DNA from: JAYODW01 sp038116745
GTDB taxonomy: Bacteria; Pseudomonadota; Gammaproteobacteria; Ga0077536
Length of the DNA: 64,000 bases
Assembly: GCA_038116745.1 (NCBI GenBank)
Contig: JAYODW010000026.1
Span: 10,560 to 74,559, forward strand
Direction of reading: 5' to 3'
The notes beneath the pieces are model-generated. The model had not been told where the DNA came from, did not search any database, and saw nothing but the letters and a program-made list of their open reading frames with translations. The position numbers and the translations under genes are program-made. Numbering within the stretch: position 1 is the first letter of the stretch; every line of letters begins with the position of its first letter. Of the stretch, positions 8,590-15,443 are shown one piece after another.

Positions 8590-10365
8590 TTATCCTGGCC
8601 TGCTTTTACCCAGCCGAATCGAAAGCTCGCGTAGCTGCCGCTCTGCCACCTCGCTCGGCGCCGAAGTCAGCAGGCAGCTTGCCGTCTGCGTTTTGGGAAA
8701 GGCAATCACGTCCCGGATTGAATTTTCGCCCGCCATGAGCATCACGAGACGGTCCAGGCCGAAGGCGATCCCGCCGTGTGGAGGGCAGCCAAAGCGCAGC
8801 GCGTCGGTCAGAAAGCCGAACTTTTCCTCGGCTTCGTCATCGGCGATCCCCAGCAGCTGGAACACCTGCTGTTGGGTTTCCGGACGATGGATACGAATTG
8901 AGCCGCCGCCGATTTCGGAGCCATTAAGGACCATGTCGTAAGCGCGCGAGATTGCTTTGCCGGGATCCTTGGCGACGTCCGCAATATCTTCACGCGAGGC
9001 AGTGAACGGGTGGTGCAGCGCGCTCCAGCGCTTATTGTCCTGGTCAAATTCGAACATTGGAAAGTCTACGACCCAGAGCGGCCGCCAGGCGTCTTCTACG
9101 AGGCTAAGGTCCTGTCCCAGGCGGTCACGCAGGGCGCCGAGCGCTGCGTTTACGACGGCCGAATTGTCAGCCCCGAAAAACACGAGATCACCATCCACTG
9201 CACCGGTACGCTCGAGAATCGCTTCGACGACGGTATCAGGCAGAAATTTGAGGATCGGGGACTGCAGTCCGGACGTCCCCGAGCTCCGATCATTGACTTT
9301 GATGTAGGCGAGCCCTTTGGCGCCGTAAATCCGTACAAAATCAGTGTAGTCGTCGATCTGTTTTCGGGTCAGGCTGCCGCCGCCCGGCGCACGCAGCGCA
9401 GCGACGCGCCCCTCTGCGCTGGCGGCAGGTTCGGCGAAAACTTTGAACTCGACCGCCTGCATGAGATCCGCAACCTCGACGAGCTCCAGCGGGTTGCGCA
9501 GGTCAGGGCGATCGGAGCCGTAACGCTGCATGGCCTCAGCGTGGCTCAGACGCGGGAAGGGGTTAGGGAGTTCGACATCGAGAACGCTCAGGAACAGCCC
9601 TCGAATCATATTTTCCATCAGACCGGTAATCTCGGTCTCGTCGATAAACGACATCTCGATATCGAGCTGCGTGAACTCCGGTTGCCGGTCAGCGCGCAGG
9701 TCCTCGTCTCGAAAGCAACGCACGATCTGAAAGTAACGGTCCATCCCGGACATCATGAGAAGCTGCTTGAACAGCTGAGGTGACTGCGGGAGCGCGAAAA
9801 ACCGTCCAGGGTGTGTGCGGCTCGGCACCAGATAATCCCGTGCCCCCTCCGGGGTCGCCTTGGTCAACATTGGCGTTTCGATTTCCAGGAATCCGTTCGT
9901 ATCCAGGAAGCTCCGCAGTTCCCTGGCGACCTGAGCGCGCAGGCGCAGGTTGTCGCGCATTCGCGAGGTCCGAAGATCGATATAGCGATATTTGAGGCGG
10001 GTATCCTCGTGGACGTGCCGTTCATCGAGTTGAAAAGGCGGCGTCTGCGCGTCGTTCAGGATCTCAAGCTCGTTCACGAGCACTTCCACTTCACCGGTGG
10101 TCATCGCAGGATTAATCGTGCCTTCAGGCCTGGGTCGAACCCTGCCGGTCGCCCGCAGAACATACTCAGACCGTACCCGCTCGGCCAGGGCGAAGCTCGC
10201 CGGGGTGTCAGGGTCGATCACGATCTGAGCTACGCCCTCTCGATCGCGCAAATCGACAAAAATGACGCCGCCGTGATCACGGCGATGATGCACCCATCCG
10301 CACAGGGACACCTCGGTGCCGACTAGAGAACTCGTCAACTCACCACAATAATGGCTGCGCATCAT
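8590..10365 (-). CDS. aspS: AspS, aspartyl-tRNA synthetase
   Basis: 591 residues, the bacterial type with an N-terminal OB-fold anticodon-binding domain (1-105), a class II catalytic core and the inserted GAD domain (about 290-410). Motif 2 reads around IVRCFRDEDLRADRQPEF and motif 3 around GIAFGLDRLVMLMAG. It charges tRNA-Asp; discrimination against tRNA-Asn cannot be read off the sequence by eye. Tandem ATG codons start the gene. fmdB lies about 92 bases upstream on the same strand. Confidence 0.97.
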   Translation of the reverse strand: MMRSHYCGELTSSLVGTEVSLCGWVHHRRDHGGVIFVDLRDREGVAQIVIDPDTPASFALAERVRSEYVLRATGRVRPRPEGTINPAMTTGEVEVLVNELEILNDAQTPPFQLDERHVHEDTRLKYRYIDLRTSRMRDNLRLRAQVARELRSFLDTNGFLEIETPMLTKATPEGARDYLVPSRTHPGRFFALPQSPQLFKQLLMMSGMDRYFQIVRCFRDEDLRADRQPEFTQLDIEMSFIDETEITGLMENMIRGLFLSVLDVELPNPFPRLSHAEAMQRYGSDRPDLRNPLELVEVADLMQAVEFKVFAEPAASAEGRVAALRAPGGGSLTRKQIDDYTDFVRIYGAKGLAYIKVNDRSSGTSGLQSPILKFLPDTVVEAILERTGAVDGDLVFFGADNSAVVNAALGALRDRLGQDLSLVEDAWRPLWVVDFPMFEFDQDNKRWSALHHPFTASREDIADVAKDPGKAISRAYDMVLNGSEIGGGSIRIHRPETQQQVFQLLGIADDEAEEKFGFLTDALRFGCPPHGGIAFGLDRLVMLMAGENSIRDVIAFPKTQTASCLLTSAPSEVAERQLRELSIRLGKSRPG

Positions 10366-10457
10366 GAAGCGGGGATCCTGGAACTGGAAAGCGGGGGGCG
10401 AAGCGGGCCGGAATCATACGGACTGGGTCCGTAGGTCGCAACGCCGATGGACTCGTT

Positions 10458-10769
10458 TCAGTCGCTGGCAGTCTTGGCGCTGCTGCCCGAACTCTCGGTT
10501 TTGGATGAACTTGAGCCAGTGGCGTTATCAGATGATTTTTTCTCGCTGCTGGAGCTCTCGCTTGATTTCGACTCAGGCTTCTTGCCTTTGTTTTTGAAGT
10601 CCGTTTCGTACCAGCCCGTACCTTTGAGCTGAAAGCCGGCGGCGGAAACGAGCTTAATAAGCGTTTCTTTTTGACAGGAGGGGCAGGTTGTCAGCCGGTC
10701 GTCCGTCATCCGCTGAAGGATCTCGAGTTTGTGCTGGCATTCCGTGCATTGGTATTCGTAAATCGGCAT
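10458..10769 (-). CDS. FmdB-type zinc ribbon protein
   Basis: 103 residues. The N-terminus MPIYEYQCTECQHKLE with Cys8/Cys11 and Cys29/Cys32 (CPSC) is the FmdB/CxxC_CXXC zinc ribbon. The conserved SAAGFQLKGTGWYETDF segment follows. The last 40 residues are a low-complexity Ser/Glu/Lys tail, usual in gammaproteobacterial members. The function of this family is not settled; it is commonly found next to aspS, as here. Confidence 0.9.
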   Translation of the reverse strand: MPIYEYQCTECQHKLEILQRMTDDRLTTCPSCQKETLIKLVSAAGFQLKGTGWYETDFKNKGKKPESKSSESSSSEKKSSDNATGSSSSKTESSGSSAKTASD

Positions 10770-11009
10770 AGCGCGCTCCGAAGAAACTGGAACAGGGCGC
10801 GATCATGGGGATCGCGGTTGAAATTTCAAGCGCCGCGCTCTCAGCTGACCTTAAATTTGAACCCTGGCTGAAATAAGGCATGAGCCGGACCCGCGCGTTT
10901 CTGCGTGTACTTCAACGCTCGTATTCGCTAGGATCGCCGCCCCGCAGGGTCTCATCCCTGTCGCAGGCGCCAGTTAAAACAGACTGCTTCTGCCTGCCTC
11001 CCCTTATTC

Positions 11010-11085
11010 GGGCCGTTAGCTCAGCTGGTAGAGCACCGGACTTTTAATCCGATGGTCGTAGGTTCGAACCCTACACGGCCCACCA
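11010..11085 (+). tRNA. tRNA-Lys (anticodon TTT)
   Basis: 76 bases with encoded CCA. The acceptor arm is GGGCCGT paired with ACGGCCC, then discriminator A and CCA at 11083-11085. The D arm is GCTC...GAGC, the anticodon loop CTTTTAA puts TTT at 11043-11045, and the T arm is GTAGG-TTCGAAC-CCTAC. The outermost anticodon-stem pair (position 27-43) is a C-A mismatch; the rest of the fold is canonical. It is the left boundary of a gene-poor segment carrying degenerate copies of a tRNA 3' half. Confidence 0.97.
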
Positions 11086-11776
11086 TTCAATTGAGTAAGT
11101 CACAGTTCAACGCTTTCCTGAAGCGCACACGGGGTCGGCGTTTCGAGGCAGTCTTTTCGGGCTTGCGGTCGAAGTTGAGAGCATGCTCCAAGAAGGTGGC
11201 CGAGCGAGCGACGCGCATGGTTCACGCATCAGGTGCTGGCATGCGGGTCACGCCGATTTCAGTCCTGCGAGGAACATCGCTCACAAGCGTTTGTGGAAGT
11301 CGGTCAGGGCACGCGCGAATAAGGAACAGAAATCAGAACCTGAACAGCAGTGTGGTCAGTGCCTGTCGCACCTACTATAGTTTTCCTAAGTGCCGAATCG
11401 GATGTCTTGTTTCGCTGCCAGTCCTTAATGTGTCCGCCGGGTGGATGACTGAAGGGTTTGCTCTTCGCTTCTCCGGCCACGGCTCGAACACCACGCCACC
11501 GGGAGACGAGCGTCAATGACGTTGGGAGACGACTCAAACCCTGAAGGCCATGAATGGCCTGCCAGTTCGACTGGTCGCAACACTATCCGGTGCTGGCAGC
11601 CGAATCCCTGGGTTCCCCGCATCCGTTGGAATCTCATGCGCCGAGCGGGGCAGCATAATGAGAAGGCCCATGCGGCGCAGGATTGATACGCCCCCTCAGG
11701 GCGGTGTGCGGTCCGATCGAAACTCTGCAGGGCCCACCGCTCGTTTGCATGTTTTCGCTGAGCCGGTGAGCTGTCT
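11086..11776. other. Gene-poor stretch downstream of tRNA-Lys
   Basis: No reading frame here resembles a protein, and no strong promoter or terminator was seen. The open frames on both strands are short and lack recognisable composition. Near its right end (11710-11738) is a T-arm/acceptor-like remnant. The stretch looks like decayed DNA between the tRNA and the orphan gene at 11777. Confidence 0.6.
11710..11738 (+). pseudogene. Possible remnant of a tRNA 3' end
   Basis: The segment contains GATCGAAACTCT followed by GCAGGGCCCACC, which aligns with the tRNA-Lys T-loop and acceptor end (GTTCGAACCCTACACGGCCCACC) with few mismatches and one extra base. It is too diverged and short to be a gene. 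It may be an old attachment-site copy or chance similarity. Confidence 0.3.
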
Positions 11777-12283
11777 GTGAACTGGCTCGCGATAGGCACG
11801 CTCGCCCAGATCATCAGCGCGCTGGCGGTGGTTGTCTCGCTGGCCTACGTCGGCGTACAGATCCGTCAGAACACGCGGCAGGTGCGCGTCGCCACCCACG
11901 ACGGCACGACGCGAGATTTCCGCCAGTTCACCCGTCAGCTGCTGGCCTCCGGGCACGGAGAGGTGTTTGCACGTGGCTTGGAAGATCCGCTGCAACTGGA
12001 CGAGAAACAGAAGCTCGATTTCGCCTTCATGATGTACGACCTGTTCAAAGCTTTCGAAAATATTCACTACCACTATCTGCACGGAACTTTGGGGGATGAT
12101 GCCTGGACGGGATGGCGCCGGTTCATCGCCTCGTATGCAACTGCGCCCGGCGCGCAGCATTACTGGGGTATTCGGCGGGATATTTTTACCTCGGATTTTC
12201 AGGAATTCATCGCGGGGCTGGGCGATGCAGACAACGTCAAGCGGGTCGGTCATGTGTTTGTCAGTCCTACAGACGACGGCTGA
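11777..12283 (+). CDS. Orphan membrane-anchored protein of unknown function
   Basis: 168 residues starting with GTG. One hydrophobic helix (about residues 5-27, LAQIISALAVVVSLAYVGVQ) is followed by the phrase QIRQNTRQVR and then a soluble, mostly helical region rich in aromatic residues (FAFMMYDLFKAFENIHYHYL). Similar small proteins, with a helix followed by a VQIRQNT-like phrase, occur in many marine bacteria, but I know of no function. It is the only credible gene between the tRNA-Lys and base 12712, which suggests cargo of a decayed island. Composition and length support real coding; the start is not firmly fixed. Confidence 0.7.
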   Translation: MNWLAIGTLAQIISALAVVVSLAYVGVQIRQNTRQVRVATHDGTTRDFRQFTRQLLASGHGEVFARGLEDPLQLDEKQKLDFAFMMYDLFKAFENIHYHYLHGTLGDDAWTGWRRFIASYATAPGAQHYWGIRRDIFTSDFQEFIAGLGDADNVKRVGHVFVSPTDDG

Positions 12284-12711
12284 CCCGAGGCGTCGGCGGG
12301 CGCGTCACGTGTGCTCAGCCTTTCAATCACCGCCTCGTGTTTTCAGCGCGAGGTCGACAGAGAAGATTTCTTCTCTAACGGGATTCTGAAAACCTTTAAA
12401 CCAAAGCCTGACACCCAGCTGCTGGGAGAGCTTTCGCCCGTCCCGGGTGATATCCAACGGTGCGTTCCGAGTCAGGGAGACTTTAAAAGCGATCTAAACC
12501 AGATTCCCCAGCTCGCAGAAACTGACGCCCATAGCGGCCGATTTCCCCAAAAGAAACTTCCAGCTTCTGACTTGTACTCAAAGCCGATGGTCCTGGGTTC
12601 GAAACCAGCACGACCCACTGTTAATTCATCAGGCTCCGGCTTCGCGCCGCTCAACAGCAGTGCACTGGCCCGCTCGGTTCCAATCAGCGCATGAGAGCTT
12701 CGTTTTCATCG
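12284..12711. other. Gene-poor stretch with a tRNA-like relic
   Basis: No recognisable gene on either strand. It holds the tRNA-like fragment at 12567-12618 and otherwise nothing I can name. It ends at the convergent stop of the luciferase-like gene at 12712. Confidence 0.6.
12567..12618 (+). pseudogene. tRNA 3'-half relic
   Basis: It begins CTGACTTGTACTC, like the anticodon arm of a tRNA-Thr(TGT), then CCGATGGTC, a GGTTCGAAACC T-arm and CACGACCCAC, matching the 3' half of the tRNA-Lys at 11010 across the variable loop, T-loop and acceptor strand. No D arm or 5' acceptor strand is present, and the T stem is imperfect. It is best read as a degenerate direct repeat of a tRNA 3' end, as left by site-specific integration, rather than a functional tRNA. 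Confidence 0.55.
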
Positions 12712-13563
12712 TCAGGCCAGACGCTGGAGCCAGCAGGTCAGCCGGTCCATCTGCCGGTAGGCGTGGCTTTCATCGGTAGTTCGCAGCACGTGCACCAGCT
12801 GCTGGAATCCTCGGCTGACCGCGGCCTCGATGTTCTCGAGGTCCCAGGGTGCGTCCATCAGGACCATGCGTACGGTTTCCGGCGGCCGTCCAGCGGTCGC
12901 GCAGGCCTGCGCAAGGTCAGAGAAAGGGTCTCCGGGGTAGAGCGGTGGGCGCACCAGCCATCCGTCTGCCCACGAAACGACTCGCTCTGGTACCTCCCTG
13001 GAATTGGAACCAATCAACACGGCGGGGCCGTCAGGTTGTACAGTCGGCCAGCGCATACAGGGCTGCGGAAGCTCGACCAGCCCGCCTGAGTACGCAGGCG
13101 ATGGGTCACGCCAGATAGAGCGCATTGCAGCGACCCGTTCGGCTACCAGCTGCCAACGCGATTTGAAGCCAGCGCCGTGGTTGGTCATAGCTTCCCTCAC
13201 AAACCCGCCGGCGACCCCAAGAATGACGCGTCCATTAGACATGTGGTCCAGAGAGGCTACCGTCCGCGCCAGGGCCAGATGGTCGCGCTGCGTAAGAAGC
13301 GCAACGCTGGTACCTAGCTGTATTGTGCTCGTTACCGCAGCGCAGGCGGCCAGGGTCACGAAGGGATCGTAGAACTGCGCCAGTTGGCGCATGTCACCGC
13401 TGAATTTGTCCGGTCCGCGACGGACGACGGGGACATGGCTGTTGTCGGGCAGGAAAAATGCGCTGAATCCGCGAGACTCGGCCGCCTCGGCTAATCTGAC
13501 CGGGCTGTCATCTCGAACATGTCCTGCGAGACAGAGCGCGAATTCAGTAGCTCGTTTCCGCAT
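12712..13563 (-). CDS. Luciferase-like (LLM) F420-type oxidoreductase
   Basis: 283 residues from the ATG at 13563, which has GGAAG nine to ten bases upstream; a GTG at 13575 is the alternative. It has the bacterial luciferase-like TIM barrel: GFSAFFLPDNSHVP, a segment on strand 3 (STIQLGTSVALLTQRDHL), then LDHMSNGRVILGVAGGF, the usual substrate/cofactor region of F420-dependent LLM enzymes. The C-terminus is shorter than typical. The substrate is unknown. Use of F420 rather than FMN is inferred from family resemblance. It stands alone, convergent with the tRNA-linked segment. Confidence 0.8.
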   Translation of the reverse strand: MRKRATEFALCLAGHVRDDSPVRLAEAAESRGFSAFFLPDNSHVPVVRRGPDKFSGDMRQLAQFYDPFVTLAACAAVTSTIQLGTSVALLTQRDHLALARTVASLDHMSNGRVILGVAGGFVREAMTNHGAGFKSRWQLVAERVAAMRSIWRDPSPAYSGGLVELPQPCMRWPTVQPDGPAVLIGSNSREVPERVVSWADGWLVRPPLYPGDPFSDLAQACATAGRPPETVRMVLMDAPWDLENIEAAVSRGFQQLVHVLRTTDESHAYRQMDRLTCWLQRLA

Positions 13564-13669
13564 GGTGCAAGGCACTTCCGGTGGTTTGCCCGGTGGTCGT
13601 TAGCGTAGGGGAATCACTCTTGAGGTCGATGTCATTAAAAGCATTGCCGCCCGGTAGGCGGCCTCGCCA

Positions 13670-15130
13670 CTAGCGCCTGCGGGATTCCTGCTCACGCTCC
13701 ATCAGCGTTTTCTCCACCTCCTCGAGTCGGGCGACGATTTTCTGCCGCTGATAATTCGATAGGCCTTCTGTCTCGCGAGCCAGTCTTAGTTGCTCTGCTG
13801 CATGTGGGTACTCACCCACACTCAGGTAAAACTCCGCCAGCGAGTGGTGTGCATTGGCGCTTTCACCAATCTGGGTCTCAGCTTCCGCGAGCAGCTTGTA
13901 GAACTTGGGATCGCGCCGGTCTGCTAGGCCCCAATCGCGAAGCATCTGCTTTGCTTCTTCCGCGCTGCCTACCAACAGAAGAGCATTGACATAGCCATAG
14001 ACCGCGGCCCGGTTTTCGGGGTCGAGTTCCCATGCACGCTTGTAATGGAGTAGCGAAGCGCGGAAGTCCCCGGCCTGCCGCTCGACCTGACCCGCTGCGA
14101 TGCGAAAAGCCGGGATGGTCGGGTAGTTGCCGATGAGCTTTGCCAGCTCAATGCGGGCCTCGGGGAAGTCTCCGGTCTCGCTGAGGGCGAGAGCAAGGCC
14201 GTAGCGCGAAATGTCCTCGTTTTTCCCTTCCGCGAGGTCGGCCTCAAAGAGATGGCGGGCCTGCATCGGGTCGCTTTCGGCCCTGACTCGCAGCTTCGCG
14301 CGGATGAGCTGGTATTTGTAGCTATCCTCCCGGATCACGGCTGGCTTGACGGATTCCGCCCGGTTCTTTGCCTCGGCAATGCGGTTTATCGTGATCGGAT
14401 GGGTGCGCAGGTATTCCGGTATGAACGCAGGATCGGTATAGCGACTCGCGCGCTGCATACGCTCAAAAAACACCGCCATTTTTTCGGTGTCGTAACCCGC
14501 GTCACTCATCAGTCGAATGCCCATCGCGTCTGCCTCTTTTTCATTGGCACGCGTGAAATTGATTTGCGCCTGCATAGCTGCTGCCTGAGAGGCCATCACC
14601 GCCGCCATGCCAGCCTGCGGATTTACAGCGGCCAGCATCAGGCCCGCGATCATGGCCGCGATGGTAGGCGCGTTCATCTGGCTTGCAGCTTCGATCATGC
14701 GGGCGCCGTGGCGCTGAGTGACGTGGGAGATCTCGTGGCCTACAACGGAGGCCAGCTCAGATTCCGTCTGGGTTTCCAGGATCAGGCCCGTATGGAAAAA
14801 GATGAAGCCGCCGGGCACCGCGAATGCGTTGATGACCGGACTGTCGATAACAAAAAACGTGAAGCTGCCGTAGTAGTCCGAGAGGTCGCTGAGGCTGTGG
14901 CCCAGCTCCTGAATGTAGTCTTCGACCTCCTCGTCATAAACAATCGGGGCCTGGCGGCGCATTTCGCGCATGAAGTTTTCACCCAGGCGTCTTTCCTGCT
15001 CGGGCGAAATGATGGCGCCGGCAGAATCGCCGAAATCAGGCAGATCAATGTTTTCCTGCGCGCCCGCGGTCGCCACAGACAGTGCCGCATAAGCGGCGAA
15101 GACAATCTTCGCTAGAGGTCGGCGTTGCAT
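13670..15130 (-). CDS. bepA: BepA/YfgC-type periplasmic M48 metalloprotease with TPR domain
   Basis: 486 residues. A signal peptide (1-24, ending TAGAQ) directs it to the periplasm. The M48 protease domain carries the zinc motif HEISH at 132-136 and the third ligand in NEKEAD near 195-200, with a hydrophobic loop between. The C-terminal 200 residues are TPR helices. BepA maintains outer-membrane assembly, promoting LptD maturation and degrading stalled proteins at the BAM complex. It is the expected length and divergent from hppA, sharing the intergenic region at 15131-15443. Confidence 0.93.
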   Translation of the reverse strand: MQRRPLAKIVFAAYAALSVATAGAQENIDLPDFGDSAGAIISPEQERRLGENFMREMRRQAPIVYDEEVEDYIQELGHSLSDLSDYYGSFTFFVIDSPVINAFAVPGGFIFFHTGLILETQTESELASVVGHEISHVTQRHGARMIEAASQMNAPTIAAMIAGLMLAAVNPQAGMAAVMASQAAAMQAQINFTRANEKEADAMGIRLMSDAGYDTEKMAVFFERMQRASRYTDPAFIPEYLRTHPITINRIAEAKNRAESVKPAVIREDSYKYQLIRAKLRVRAESDPMQARHLFEADLAEGKNEDISRYGLALALSETGDFPEARIELAKLIGNYPTIPAFRIAAGQVERQAGDFRASLLHYKRAWELDPENRAAVYGYVNALLLVGSAEEAKQMLRDWGLADRRDPKFYKLLAEAETQIGESANAHHSLAEFYLSVGEYPHAAEQLRLARETEGLSNYQRQKIVARLEEVEKTLMEREQESRRR

Positions 15131-15443
15131 AAGCTTCCCGGGTTTCCGGCTGCCCCGAGAGCCGGCAGTTAGGGGCGTTGTATTTTAGTCTAAGACGGGC
15201 TCTCCGGCGTTTGGTTCAGACCGGAATGACGAAATGGATGCAGGCACGGTCTGAAGTTTTTGAAGGGTAGTCGTCAGCGCTGATTGGGTCTTCAAGAAGA
15301 CCCAATCGAAGTCGATCGTGCTGTCAAAGACGGTTATAGTGCGCCGATCTCAAATTCCCGGCGGCACACTGGGGGGGAAGTGCCGGCAATCCGAGCTTCC
15401 GGCGAGAGATCCAAAAACATTTAAGACGGAGAGAGACTAAACC
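15131..15443. promoter_or_regulatory. Divergent intergenic region between bepA and hppA
   Basis: No coding sequence. It contains the near-perfect inverted repeat at 15282-15307 and a TATAGT at 15335-15340 that could be a -10 element for hppA; no good -35 match is spaced from it. The hppA leader is then about 100 bases long, with GGAGAGAGAC as the ribosome binding site. Confidence 0.5.
15282..15307. promoter_or_regulatory. 26-bp inverted repeat upstream of hppA
   Basis: GATTGGGTCTTC and GAAGACCCAATC are perfectly complementary, separated by only AA. It has no T tract, and it lies between divergent genes about 28 bases upstream of a candidate -10 box. An operator for a dimeric regulator is more likely than a terminator. 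No known consensus was recognised. Confidence 0.6.

Noticed and set aside
11425..11814. 129-codon minus-strand frame in the gene-poor stretch
   Set aside because: Composition rich in Arg/Ser/Cys with no similarity I recognise and an overlap with the plausible gene at 11777.
12567..12618. A functional second tRNA
   Set aside because: No 5' half or D arm, imperfect T stem; kept only as a relic.
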